A stretch of 32,986 nucleotides of DNA, taken from an uncultured Cetobacterium sp. (lineage in GTDB: Bacteria; Fusobacteriota; Fusobacteriia; Fusobacteriales; Fusobacteriaceae). Location of the stretch: contig NZ_CAMFHX010000029.1 of NCBI RefSeq assembly GCF_945952365.1, positions 1 through 32,986 of the forward strand, in the 5' to 3' direction. The notes beneath the pieces were generated by a model that did not search any database, was not told the DNA's origin, and saw nothing but the letters and a program-made list of their open reading frames with translations. Made by a program: the position numbers and the translations under genes. Below, in pieces: positions 6,314-14,631 of this stretch. Numbering within the stretch: the first letter of the stretch is position 1; every line of letters begins with the position of its first letter.

Positions 6314-7741
6314 TATATAATTTATCCACATTAAAACTCTTGTATTCTTCAATAAAATTAAAGATATAAAGTATATTATTCCATAAACTATAGGAGTAAT
6401 TACTAAAGTAAATAGATTTCCATAAACTCTTATTAAATCTATTTTTAAATAAAGAGCTATTGAAATTAAAACTCCAATAACCATAGTTATAATCCTATCT
6501 TTAGTCAGAATTTTATAGTCAGAATAAATTCTTTTCATTTGATATATTTTAACTAATGCTATTATAATCTCTGTAACTAATGTAGCTATTGCTGCTCCAT
6601 TTCTTAGATAAACTGGTATTAGAAAATAGTTCAATCCAATATTTAAAAATACTCCAACTATAGAGATTATCAATATATCTCTTTCTAAATCATTTGGTAA
6701 CATCACTTGTCCACCTATAAATGTTCCTATAGCTAGAAATACTAAACATGGCGACATTATAATCATCGTTTCAATTGAACCAATAAATCCTTCTCCTGAA
6801 AATAGCAAAGTAAACTCCCTTGCCAATATCATCATCAAGACTGTTGCTGGAATTCCAACTATAAAAGCATAGTCCATAAATACATCTATATTTTTATAAA
6901 TATTTTCCTTCTCTTTTCTTTTTATAGCTCCTATTATCCTTGGTGATAAAACTGTTCCCAAAGTCAATATAACAGGTAAAACCATTTTATACATTTTAAC
7001 TGCTGCTGTGTATAGTCCAACCTCTGTATCATTTATCATTATTCCAAGCATGGTAGTATCAATACTACCATATATTCCTATTGTAAATATATACAGAAAT
7101 ATTATCAACATGCTTTTTGTATGTCTTTTAAAATTCAACTCTTTAAAATTAAAGTTAAAATATTTTCTGACACTAAAGACATCTACTATTCTTGCTAATA
7201 TCTCTGGAACAACAAGTAACAGAGCATATAAATAGTAATCATCTGGTGTTTTTATAAAATAGAATAAAAACCCTAAAGATAAAATTCTAATTGTAAATGA
7301 ACGTATCAATCTTCTTTTATGATTTTCCATTACAATGAAAAAGTGATTTATATGAAAACATTCAAATAAAACCTGAGCTGAAAAAATATAAAAAATTAAA
7401 CTTTCTTTTGTAAACTTATCATAAGATTTTACTGCTATTAAAAGAACTATCAAAGAACCAATGCTACTTAAGATTGTCATTAAAAAAAGTTCTGTAAAGA
7501 TTTTTTTAAACTCAACCCAATCTCCAATTCCTTTAGCTTTAGATAACTCTTTTATTCCATAATTAGGTGCACCTAATACTGACACTATTACAAAATAAGC
7601 TACAACTCCCTGAACAAAATAAACTTTCCCTAGATATTCTGGCATCAAAACTCTAGACACATAGGGAAAAGTTATTATTGGAAAAATTGTATTACTTATA
7701 ATAAGTAGTACGTTGTATAAATAATTTTTTGAAACTGACAT
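6296..7741 (-). CDS. Oligosaccharide flippase family membrane protein (Wzx/MOP type)
   Basis: A 481-residue polytopic membrane protein with about 12-14 hydrophobic segments. The N terminus, YNVLLIISNTIFPIITFPYVSRVL, and the following EYLGKVYF are typical of polysaccharide biosynthesis/export flippases of the MOP superfamily, which move lipid-linked sugar repeats across the inner membrane. No glycosyltransferase or other O-antigen/capsule genes lie nearby, which is unusual for a Wzx. It is preceded by nhaC with a 15-base gap, has a GGGGAAG ribosome site, and is probably cotranscribed with nhaC. The substrate is unknown. Confidence 0.82.
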   Translation of the reverse strand: MSVSKNYLYNVLLIISNTIFPIITFPYVSRVLMPEYLGKVYFVQGVVAYFVIVSVLGAPNYGIKELSKAKGIGDWVEFKKIFTELFLMTILSSIGSLIVLLIAVKSYDKFTKESLIFYIFSAQVLFECFHINHFFIVMENHKRRLIRSFTIRILSLGFLFYFIKTPDDYYLYALLLVVPEILARIVDVFSVRKYFNFNFKELNFKRHTKSMLIIFLYIFTIGIYGSIDTTMLGIMINDTEVGLYTAAVKMYKMVLPVILTLGTVLSPRIIGAIKRKEKENIYKNIDVFMDYAFIVGIPATVLMMILAREFTLLFSGEGFIGSIETMIIMSPCLVFLAIGTFIGGQVMLPNDLERDILIISIVGVFLNIGLNYFLIPVYLRNGAAIATLVTEIIIALVKIYQMKRIYSDYKILTKDRIITMVIGVLISIALYLKIDLIRVYGNLFTLVITPIVYGIIYFISLILLKNTRVLMWINYIKKRLR

Positions 7742-7756
7742 TTTTCTACTTCCCCA

Positions 7757-9061
7757 TTAAGATTCTTTTGGATTATATAAAATATATCCAATTGTTATCG
7801 CTGCTAAAATCATTTGATACCATAATAAAGGAATTATATCAAATGGTGAAACTTTCCCACCTGCAAAACTAAGCATTATCAACATTTGAGCTCCATAAGG
7901 AATTGCTCCTTGAGCTATACAAGAGAAAATATCTAAAACAGAAGCACTTTTTTTAGGATCTACTCCATATTTATCTGATATTTTTTTTGCTATTGGACCA
8001 TTTATTATTATCGCTACAGTGTTATTTGCTACAGCCATATCTGTTAATGTTACCAACAATCCCATACCTATCTGAGCACTCTTCACACCCTTTATTCTCT
8101 TCTCTATTGTATTCATAATCCACTCTACTCCACCAGCTTTTGTAACAAGTGATGCCAATCCACCAGTTAAAAGAGAAAGTAAGAATATCTCTGTCATTCC
8201 TGTAAATCCGTTATAGATCTCTTTTGCATAAGTTAACCATGTAAAATCACCGTAGAATAACCCAATTGCTCCTGAAAGACCTATTCCCGCTGTTAAAACA
8301 ACAAAAACATTTATTCCGATTAAAGAAAGTACTAAAACAAATATGTATGGTAAAACTTTTATTACATTAAAAGTATAGATTGCTGTTTCAGGTGTTGCAT
8401 CTGGTTTTCCAAATATAATTAATAATATCAATGTTAAAATTGCTGCTGGTGCTGCTATTTTAATATTTACCTTAAACTTATCTCTCATCTCAACACCTTG
8501 AGTTCTAGTTGCAGCTATCGTTGTATCAGAAATTATTGAAAGGTTATCTCCAAACATAGCTCCACCCATCAAAGCTGCTAATACCAACGGCATTGATACT
8601 CCACTTTTATCCGCCAATCCAACTGCTATAGGTGCTAAAGATACTATCGATCCTACAGAAGTTCCTGTAGCCGTAGCTATAAATCCTGCTATAAGGAATA
8701 ATCCTGGTGCTATATAATGTGAAGGAACATACGTTAATCCTAAATTAACTGTTGAATCCACTCCTCCCATTCCTTTTGAAACAACTGCAAATGCTCCAGC
8801 TAAAAGATATATTACACACATCGTTATAATATCTTGGTGCCCACATCCCTCTAAAAAAGTTTCAAACTTCTCTTTTATTGTTCCTTTAAAAAGTAAAAAT
8901 GCAACAATTATCGCTGGAAAAATTGCTACTGGTGCAGGAAGTTGATAAAATGCTAACTCTACTCCTTTTGAGTCTAATATGATTCCACTTCCTAAATAAA
9001 ACCCTATGAAAACTAAGAAAGGAACTAAGCCTTTAAAACTTCCTTTTATTTTTGTATTCAT
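7757..9061 (-). CDS. NhaC family Na+/H+ antiporter
   Basis: A 434-residue inner-membrane protein with about 11 hydrophobic segments. Family features are the conserved TATGTSVGSIVSLAPIAVGLA stretch near 130-150, GGAMFGDNLSIISDTTIAATRTQG near 165-188, and the late IAQGAIPYGAQML segment near 387-399. NhaC proteins exchange Na+ for H+, though some relatives exchange malate for lactate with Na+. In an organism with the ion-pumping Rnf complex such an exchanger would link the Na+ and H+ gradients. The start has a GGGGG-rich ribosome site. A promoter is visible at 9099-9127. Confidence 0.87.
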   Translation of the reverse strand: MNTKIKGSFKGLVPFLVFIGFYLGSGIILDSKGVELAFYQLPAPVAIFPAIIVAFLLFKGTIKEKFETFLEGCGHQDIITMCVIYLLAGAFAVVSKGMGGVDSTVNLGLTYVPSHYIAPGLFLIAGFIATATGTSVGSIVSLAPIAVGLADKSGVSMPLVLAALMGGAMFGDNLSIISDTTIAATRTQGVEMRDKFKVNIKIAAPAAILTLILLIIFGKPDATPETAIYTFNVIKVLPYIFVLVLSLIGINVFVVLTAGIGLSGAIGLFYGDFTWLTYAKEIYNGFTGMTEIFLLSLLTGGLASLVTKAGGVEWIMNTIEKRIKGVKSAQIGMGLLVTLTDMAVANNTVAIIINGPIAKKISDKYGVDPKKSASVLDIFSCIAQGAIPYGAQMLIMLSFAGGKVSPFDIIPLLWYQMILAAITIGYILYNPKES

Positions 9062-9098
9062 TTTTTACCCCCTTTTTATTTTCTTATACATTTTTATG

Positions 9099-9127
9099 AG
9101 TATACATTATTTTTCAATATTTATCAA
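9099..9127 (-). promoter_or_regulatory. Promoter of nhaC-flippase unit
   Basis: Minus strand -35 TTGATA (9122-9127), 17-base spacer, -10 TATACT (9099-9104). The -10 is set in ATGTATAC, and a second ATGTATA copy follows a few bases later in the leader. Confidence 0.6.
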
Positions 9128-9135
9128 ATTTTTCA

Positions 9136-9166
9136 TAAAAAAAAGCTCCGGTTAGACCGAAGCTTT
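9136..9166 (-). terminator. Terminator of the PTS IIC-like gene
   Basis: Minus strand arms AAAGCTTCGGT (9156-9166) and ACCGGAGCTTT (9142-9152) pair with one G-T wobble across a three-base loop. A T run follows. Confidence 0.87.
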
Positions 9167-9177
9167 CACATTAACTA

Positions 9178-10191
9178 TTATCCTCTTATTTCAGATACAG
9201 TTTTGATTTTATAGTTCTTAAATACGATTGATCCTACATATCCTGTTAAGATACCAGCAGCAGCACATAGTCCAGCTGTTATTAATACCTCTTTAGCAGG
9301 GTTGAATCCAAACATTACTGCGAAACCAGCGATTGGTGTTGCTGTTCCTGTAGCATTGTTTATTAATCCAAAGTAGTTAACGATCATTCCAGCGATTCCT
9401 CCACCTATGAAGTTAGTTGTAAATACTGGAATTGGGTTTGCAGATATGATATCTGCTTGAGTTAATGGCTCGATTGCTACAGCTATCGTTGTTGATCTAT
9501 CTCCAAACTTCATTCTATCGAAGAACACGAAGTTCATGAATGATGAAGCCATTACAGATAAAGCTCCTATAGCCATTGGTAAACCAGTTAATCCTAACAT
9601 TGCTGTTAACGCCATTGAACTTATTGGAGCTGTTGCAACTACTGTTATAACTCCTCCTAAGATAAATGACATTACATATGGACTAGCTGATTGAGCCGCT
9701 ATAATTATATCTCCAATTGTTTTTAAAGCAAATGTAACTCCAGGTGAAGTGAATTGTGCAATTCCTCTTCCTAAAGGTGCCGCTAAACAAATAATAACAA
9801 TTAAATCTAATCCATCAGGGATTTTCTCCTCTAATTTAGGTATGATGAATGACATTACGTATCCAGTGATAAATCCAGGGATGATTCCCATTCCTCCACA
9901 AACTACACCTAACATAACTGCATAAACAGGACTTACTCCTAAAGCTAATGGTACTAATATTGCTGCTGCAACTCCTCCCATTGATCCTGCAGATGATCCA
10001 ACTTCTCCTAAAAACTTAATTCCTAAAAGATCTCCACCAACATATAATTGGAAAGCTTCTACTAGAAAACTCGCCGTTGCTGCTCCTGCTAGAGCACCCA
10101 TAGCCTTCATTCCTTTTGGTGCTTTTAAACTAAAACCACTAAAGAATGCTAAAACCAATAATAATAATACTGAACCTTTTAATAATTCCAT
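9178..10191 (-). CDS. PTS_EIIC type-2 family membrane protein (PfoR-like)
   Basis: A 337-residue integral membrane protein with about 8-10 hydrophobic segments and many Gly/Ala residues. It resembles the single-domain PTS IIC family that includes PfoR. Features are KAPKGMKAMGALAGAA near 24-39, the GMGIIPGF loop near 100, PLGRGIAQFTSPG near 139, and the NFVFFDRMKFGDRSTTIAVAIEPLTQ stretch near 220-245. No IIA or IIB domains (no phosphorylatable His/Cys motif) are fused to it or encoded in the window, so transport would need partners elsewhere, or the protein may have a regulatory role. It stands alone with its own terminator and a long structured leader. Sugar substrate unknown. Confidence 0.78.
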   Translation of the reverse strand: MELLKGSVLLLLVLAFFSGFSLKAPKGMKAMGALAGAATASFLVEAFQLYVGGDLLGIKFLGEVGSSAGSMGGVAAAILVPLALGVSPVYAVMLGVVCGGMGIIPGFITGYVMSFIIPKLEEKIPDGLDLIVIICLAAPLGRGIAQFTSPGVTFALKTIGDIIIAAQSASPYVMSFILGGVITVVATAPISSMALTAMLGLTGLPMAIGALSVMASSFMNFVFFDRMKFGDRSTTIAVAIEPLTQADIISANPIPVFTTNFIGGGIAGMIVNYFGLINNATGTATPIAGFAVMFGFNPAKEVLITAGLCAAAGILTGYVGSIVFKNYKIKTVSEIRG

Positions 10192-10206
10192 TTTCCCTCT
10201 TTCCTT

Positions 10207-10238
10207 GTAACTTTGTTAAAAAAATAACAAGTAGTTAC
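10207..10238 (-). promoter_or_regulatory. Leader hairpin just before the PTS IIC-like ribosome site
   Basis: In the minus-strand leader, AGTTAC-type outer arms (10233-10238/10207-10212) and TTGTTA/TAACAA inner arms (10225-10230/10213-10218) enclose a six-T loop with a two-base bulge at 10231-10232. This gives about 12 base pairs ending five bases or so before the GGAAAGAGGG ribosome site. It is not followed by a T run, so it is more likely a translation or stability control element than a terminator. Confidence 0.5.
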
Positions 10239-10283
10239 TCTAAACTTTTTTTCTCACAAAAGTGATTTTACTCTACTTTTCAC

Positions 10284-10334
10284 AAAAAGTAAAGTACTTT
10301 TTTTAATTTTATGTTTATTTTTAAAACAATTCAA
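10284..10334 (-). promoter_or_regulatory. Promoter of the PTS IIC-like gene with an operator-like repeat
   Basis: Minus strand -35 TTGAAT (10329-10334), 17-base spacer, -10 TAAAAT (10306-10311). The predicted start near 10299 falls in a perfect inverted repeat AAAAAGTA-AAG-TACTTTTT (10284-10302), a plausible repressor site. The predicted leader is over 100 bases. Confidence 0.5.
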
Positions 10335-10472
10335 TATACGTTTAACACATTTAATTTATACTTTACATAAGTTTAGTTTTTGTTAAGTCCTACAAACCAT
10401 TTTTTTATGTAATAAAGTTATTTTTTTCACAAATGCTTTTTTTAAATATCCCTTAAATTAGTATTTTATAGG

Positions 10473-10501
10473 TTGTTTATGTCATAAATTTATGTTAGAA
10501 T
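10473..10501 (+). promoter_or_regulatory. ridA promoter with internal palindrome
   Basis: -35 TTGTTT (10473-10478), 17-base spacer, extended -10 TGT-TAGAAT (10493-10501). The spacer contains the perfect palindrome CATAAATTTATG (10483-10494), which could be an operator. Confidence 0.6.
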
Positions 10502-10535
10502 TGACGTATCTAAATTTAATTGGGAGGTATTTATA

Positions 10536-10913
10536 ATGAAAAGAGTTATTAACACAGCCAAAGCTCCTGCAGCTATTGGACCTTATTCTCAAGCTATCGA
10601 AGTAAACGGAACACTTTATGTTTCTGGACAAATTCCATTTGTTCCTGAAACTATGACAGTTATCTCTGATGATGTTAAAGAGCAAACTAAACAATCTTTA
10701 GAAAATGTAAAAGCGATTTTAGAAGAAGCTGGATACTCATTAACTGATGTTGTGAAAGCTGGGGTTTTCATTAAAGATATGAACGATTTTGCTGCTATAA
10801 ATGAAGTATACTCTGAGTACTTAGGAGACGTTAAACCTGCTAGAGCATGTGTTGAGGTTGCTAGATTACCTAGAGATGTTAAAGTTGAAATAGAAGTTAT
10901 CGCAGTTAAGTAA
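10536..10913 (+). CDS. ridA: RidA family reactive enamine/imine deaminase
   Basis: A 125-residue protein of the YjgF/YER057c/UK114 family, which forms cytoplasmic trimers and hydrolyses reactive enamines and imines such as 2-aminoacrylate released by PLP enzymes. Characteristic segments are [12 protein letters not shown] (10-21), LYVSGQIP (27-34), the [12 protein letters not shown] helix, and the C-terminal [20 protein letters not shown] containing the conserved Arg that binds the substrate carboxylate. The length is typical. It is monocistronic, with its own promoter, a TGGGAGG ribosome site and a bidirectional terminator shared with rnfB. In an amino-acid fermenter with serine dehydratase this housekeeping role makes sense. 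Confidence 0.95.
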   Translation: MKRVINTAKAPAAIGPYSQAIEVNGTLYVSGQIPFVPETMTVISDDVKEQTKQSLENVKAILEEAGYSLTDVVKAGVFIKDMNDFAAINEVYSEYLGDVKPARACVEVARLPRDVKVEIEVIAVK

Positions 10914-10914
10914 T

Positions 10915-10944
10915 AAAAAAGATGAGGGAACCCTCATCTTTTTT
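10915..10944. terminator. Bidirectional terminator between ridA and rnfB
   Basis: AAAAAAGATGAGGG (10915-10928), a two-base centre and CCCTCATCTTTTTT (10931-10944) form a strong stem with T runs on both strands. The rnfB stop codon (10943-10945) overlaps its edge. Confidence 0.93.
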
Positions 10945-11938
10945 ATTTGTTTTGAATATTTATTTTTATCGCCGAGAATTTACATTTATCATAACAAAGT
11001 TGACAACCTATACACTTCGATTGATCAATTTTATGCTTTTGCTTTACTTCTCCTTCGATACACTTCATCGGACAAACTCTAGAACATGCTGTACAACCTA
11101 TACATTTCTCCTCTATTATTTCAGCCTTTTTTATCTCCTTCACTTCACTGTTGATTGCTTTCGTTGGACACTTCACAGCACATAATCCACACTCAACACA
11201 CTTTTCAGGATTAATTCTTGCTACATTATTTTTAATTTCAATTGCATCTACTGGGCAAGCCTTTTGACATAATCCACATGCGATACAAGCAGCTGTACAA
11301 GCTTTTCTTGCTACAACACCTTTATCTCTTGATAAACAATTTACAGTAACTCTTTTATTCATAGGAAGCATCTCTATCAATCTTTTCGGACAAGTACTTA
11401 CACATTTTTTACAAGATACACACTTCTCTTCATCGATATTAACTATTCCTTTTTCAGTAACTGTTATTGCATTAACTGGACAAACTTTAGAACAATCTCC
11501 ATATCCTAAACATCCAAACTTACATGATTTATCTCCACCTGCATATAGGTTTATAGCTTCACAAGTTGTTAACTTACCTTGAAACTCATATGTTTTTGTT
11601 GTTTTTGTGCAATCACCTTGACATAGTAATTTAGCTACCATTTTAGGTCCTGATAAATCTACAGTTGCTCCCATAACTTTTGCAATCTCTGATGCAACTG
11701 CTGGTCCTCCTGGTGAACAAGCTGTCATCTCTGCTCCATTTAATGCTATTGCCTCTGCATATCCAGCACACCCTGGGTAACCACAAGCTCCGCAATTTAT
11801 TCCTGGAAGTATTCCTTGAATCGCCTCTACCTTCTCATCAACCTTTACTTCAAATTTTTTAGAAGCATAAGCTAAAAATAGTCCCATTGCTAACCCTGTT
11901 CCTCCTAAAGATAAAACAGGAAATAATATTGATTCCAT
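10943..11938 (-). CDS. rnfB: Rnf complex subunit B, multi-cluster ferredoxin-like protein
   Basis: A 331-residue electron entry subunit of the Rnf complex, attached to the membrane by an N-terminal hydrophobic helix (about 5-25). The Fe-S domain near 49-74 has the ligand set Cys49, Cys52, Cys57, Cys74. Six ferredoxin-type Cys sets follow: 139/143/149/153 (atypical spacing), then CxxCxxCxxxCP repeats starting at 173, 218, 247, 279 and 309 (the last ends CK rather than CP). That potentially gives seven [4Fe-4S] clusters, more than the three of E. coli or Vibrio type RnfB. It accepts electrons from reduced ferredoxin and passes them on within the complex. Last gene of rnfCDGEAB. Confidence 0.95.
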   Translation of the reverse strand: MESILFPVLSLGGTGLAMGLFLAYASKKFEVKVDEKVEAIQGILPGINCGACGYPGCAGYAEAIALNGAEMTACSPGGPAVASEIAKVMGATVDLSGPKMVAKLLCQGDCTKTTKTYEFQGKLTTCEAINLYAGGDKSCKFGCLGYGDCSKVCPVNAITVTEKGIVNIDEEKCVSCKKCVSTCPKRLIEMLPMNKRVTVNCLSRDKGVVARKACTAACIACGLCQKACPVDAIEIKNNVARINPEKCVECGLCAVKCPTKAINSEVKEIKKAEIIEEKCIGCTACSRVCPMKCIEGEVKQKHKIDQSKCIGCQLCYDKCKFSAIKINIQNK

Positions 11939-11953
11939 TAACCTACCTCCAAA

Positions 11954-12538
11954 CTATATTTGCATTCCGCTGAATCCCATAAAAGCCATTGCTAAAAGTC
12001 CTGCTGATATAAACGCAATCGGAACTCCTTTAAATGGACCTGGAATAGCTGCATACTCTATTCTTTCTCTTATTCCCGCTAATAAAACTAGAGCTAATGT
12101 AAATCCAATCGCTACCGCTGCTCCATTTATAACTGATTCAATAAAATTATATTCTTGTTGAATATTTAAGATAGCTATACCTAGCACAGCACAGTTTGTT
12201 GTTATTAAAGGAAGAAATACTCCTAACGCTTTATAAAGATTTGGTGATGTCTTTTGAATTGCCATCTCAACAAATTGTACTAAAGATGCTATTATTAAAA
12301 TAAAAGCTATTGTTTGTAAATACTCTAAATTTAAAGGAACTAATAGATAGTTATAAATTGTCCAAGTTACACCCGAAGCTAGTGACATAACGAATGTTAC
12401 TGCCATTCCCATTCCAATAGATGCCTCAACTTTCTTAGAAACACCCATAAATGGACATATCCCTAAAAACTTAGCAAATATTATATTTTGAATAAAAATT
12501 GCTGTTATGATTAAACTAAATATTTTTGCAAAATCCAT
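11954..12538 (-). CDS. rnfA: Rnf complex membrane subunit A
   Basis: A 194-residue inner-membrane protein with six hydrophobic helices, homologous to NqrE. The conserved cysteines Cys28 in GICPFMG and Cys116 in TTNCAVLG lie in half-membrane helices. Together with the equivalent pair in RnfE they hold a [2Fe-2S] cluster within the membrane, as established for Nqr/Rnf structures. It starts four bases after the rnfE stop codon. Confidence 0.96.
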   Translation of the reverse strand: MDFAKIFSLIITAIFIQNIIFAKFLGICPFMGVSKKVEASIGMGMAVTFVMSLASGVTWTIYNYLLVPLNLEYLQTIAFILIIASLVQFVEMAIQKTSPNLYKALGVFLPLITTNCAVLGIAILNIQQEYNFIESVINGAAVAIGFTLALVLLAGIRERIEYAAIPGPFKGVPIAFISAGLLAMAFMGFSGMQI

Positions 12539-12541
12539 TCT

Positions 12542-13150
12542 TTATTTCACCTCACTTTTTCTAGCTTTAAAATAATTTTGAGTAGCAATTATAAATCCTA
12601 TTGTTATAAATGCTCCTGGTGCTAGTATAAAGATTAAAGCCGGAGTAAATCCTGCTGGTGTCACTGGAATTCCAAATGCAGTTCCATTTCCTAAAATCTC
12701 TCTTATAGTACCTAATATAGTTAATGCTAATGTAAATCCTAATCCAGCTCCAATTCCATCCAATAATGATTTGAAAACACTATTTTTTGATGCGAAACTT
12801 TCCGCTCTTCCAAGCACAATACAGTTTACAACAATAAGCGGTATAAATAGTCCTAAAACCTTATATAAATCTGGAAGGTATGCTTTCATAACCATCTCAA
12901 CTATTGTAACCAATGAAGCTATAACCATTATAAACGCTGGTATTCTAACTTTATCTGGAATAAAACTTTTCATCATCGATATCAACATATTTGAAAACAC
13001 AATAACTGCCATAGTTGCTAATCCCATCGCCATTCCATTTATTGAAGACGACGTAACTCCTAATGTTGGACACAGCCCTAATAATAAAACAAAAACTGGA
13101 TTTTCTTTAATTATTCCGTTTAATAATATCTCTTTATTTGACTTTGCCAT
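12542..13150 (-). CDS. rnfE: Rnf complex membrane subunit E
   Basis: A 202-residue inner-membrane protein, paralogous to RnfA and homologous to NqrD, inserted in the opposite topology. Cys27 in GLCPTLGVTSS and Cys110 in VVNCIVLGRAES match the intramembrane cluster ligands. The start codon shares one base with the rnfG stop, indicating coupled translation. Confidence 0.96.
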   Translation of the reverse strand: MAKSNKEILLNGIIKENPVFVLLLGLCPTLGVTSSSINGMAMGLATMAVIVFSNMLISMMKSFIPDKVRIPAFIMVIASLVTIVEMVMKAYLPDLYKVLGLFIPLIVVNCIVLGRAESFASKNSVFKSLLDGIGAGLGFTLALTILGTIREILGNGTAFGIPVTPAGFTPALIFILAPGAFITIGFIIATQNYFKARKSEVK

Positions 13151-13689
13151 TATCTTTTGTTCACCCCACTATTAAAGCTATTTAAAGCTCTTTTAATTCC
13201 TGTGTAAACAGCATTTGGTGATATTGTTGCTCCTGCAAATCCATCTGCTGATTTATTGAATTCATAAGATGCATCTTTTCCAATAGCCTTCTTTTGCCAT
13301 TCTAAATCAAGAATTTTTGAACCTAATCCTGGTGTCTCTTGACTACCTATTATGTTTAATCCAGTTACTCTTCCTCTTCTATCAATACCTAATACAAAAT
13401 CTATATTAGCTGCATATCCAGGTTCTGAAACAGTTACAACATAACCTACAGGTCTACCATTATCTCCATTTCCCGGAATAAAGTCTAAACCATCAACTTT
13501 TACAGTTGCTTCTTCATCAAAAGATACAGCCTTAGGAAGAACTAAAGTTCTTGCTGCATTTACCGCTATCTTTTCATTTTCTTTTATAACTTTTTGTGTC
13601 GCTCCATTTACAACCGATAAAATTCCTGCTGATATAGAAGCTATCAACGTTAAAACTAATCCGTAATGAACAAATCTATTTTTTTCCAT
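13150..13689 (-). CDS. rnfG: Rnf complex flavoprotein subunit G
   Basis: A 179-residue protein with one N-terminal membrane helix (about 8-28) and an extracytoplasmic FMN-binding domain. The flavin is attached covalently through a phosphoester to a Thr by the ApbE transferase; the site here is AGATIS with Thr155, a variant of the usual SGAT(S/T). The family motif QETPGLGSKI lies at 118-127. No apbE gene is in the window. Its start shares one base with the rnfD stop. Confidence 0.95.
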   Translation of the reverse strand: MEKNRFVHYGLVLTLIASISAGILSVVNGATQKVIKENEKIAVNAARTLVLPKAVSFDEEATVKVDGLDFIPGNGDNGRPVGYVVTVSEPGYAANIDFVLGIDRRGRVTGLNIIGSQETPGLGSKILDLEWQKKAIGKDASYEFNKSADGFAGATISPNAVYTGIKRALNSFNSGVNKR

Positions 13690-14621
13690 TATTTTACCTC
13701 CCCAAACTTTTTAGGGCTTATGTATCTATTAATTAATGGCACAAATCCATTCATTATTAATATTGAATATGCAACTCCTTCTGGATATCCACCTTTAAAT
13801 CTAATTAAAGATACTAAAATTCCAACTCCTAAAGCAAATATAGCTTTTCCTTTTGGTGTATGAGGAGAAGTTACCATATCTGTTGCCATAAAGAATGCTC
13901 CTAAAAACAATCCACCTGAGAATATATGTAAAAATGGATCTACTCCAGCTATTAAAGATGAAGCGAAAACTGTTCCAATAATAATTGCAGGAACTTTCCA
14001 ATCAACTTGCTTTTTATAGATTAAATACAATCCACCTAAAAGTAAAGCTAAGGCTGAAGTTTCTCCTAAACAACCACCCATTTTTCCTATAAAAGTATTT
14101 AAGTATAAATTACCTTTATCAACCAAAGCTAAATCTGTTGATAAACCTCTTTTCATAGCATCTAATAGTGTTGCTCCACCGATATCATCATACATAAATG
14201 TCGTTATTGCAACTGGCCAAGACGCTTGCACAAAAGCTCTTCCTACTAAAGCAGGATTAAATATATTATGACCTAATCCACCAAATACCATCTTTCCTAA
14301 CACTATAGAAACTACCGCTCCTACTATTATATATGCTAATGACATATATGGCGGTATTACAAAAGCGTATAAAATTCCTGTGATAATAGCACTTCCATCA
14401 AAAATTTGAACATCTTGCTTCATTAATTTTTGACAGATAAACTCTGTTGCCATACATGATAAAATAGATACTGCTGTTACTACTATTGCTCTAATTCCAA
14501 AAAAATAGCTCGCTGCTAAAAGTGCTGGTAGTAATGCTATTATTACATCATACATTACATCATCAACAGTTTCTTTAGTTCTGATATGAGGCGATGGCCC
14601 CATTTTTAAAATTTTTGCCAC
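13689..14621 (-). CDS. rnfD: Rnf complex flavoprotein membrane subunit D
   Basis: A 310-residue inner-membrane protein homologous to NqrB, with about 9-10 hydrophobic helices. The conserved GGLGHNIFNPALVGRAF stretch lies at 114-130. The likely covalent FMN site is GGATLLDA with Thr151. RnfD is part of the ion-translocating core. The start has a GGAGG ribosome site ten bases after rnfC. Confidence 0.95.
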   Translation of the reverse strand: MAKILKMGPSPHIRTKETVDDVMYDVIIALLPALLAASYFFGIRAIVVTAVSILSCMATEFICQKLMKQDVQIFDGSAIITGILYAFVIPPYMSLAYIIVGAVVSIVLGKMVFGGLGHNIFNPALVGRAFVQASWPVAITTFMYDDIGGATLLDAMKRGLSTDLALVDKGNLYLNTFIGKMGGCLGETSALALLLGGLYLIYKKQVDWKVPAIIIGTVFASSLIAGVDPFLHIFSGGLFLGAFFMATDMVTSPHTPKGKAIFALGVGILVSLIRFKGGYPEGVAYSILIMNGFVPLINRYISPKKFGEVK

Positions 14622-14631
14622 TTTTTTCCTC

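Larger units (their letters stand above)
10192..10535. other. Divergent regulatory region between the PTS IIC-like gene and ridA
   Basis: A 344-base A/T-rich region without a gene. It holds the leftward PTS promoter (10306-10334), an inverted repeat at its start site (10284-10302), TCAC-AAAA-GTGA (10254-10265), a leader hairpin (10207-10238), and the rightward ridA promoter with an internal palindrome (10473-10501). I see no further structure between 10335 and 10470. Confidence 0.6.

Noticed and set aside
6322-6330. Perfect DnaA box TTATCCACA
   Set aside because: A single copy inside the 3' end of the flippase gene, far from the replication genes and without neighbouring boxes.
10482-10694. 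Minus-strand reading frame over the start of ridA
   Set aside because: Antisense to a well-supported gene and its promoter, with no ribosome site and no family resemblance.
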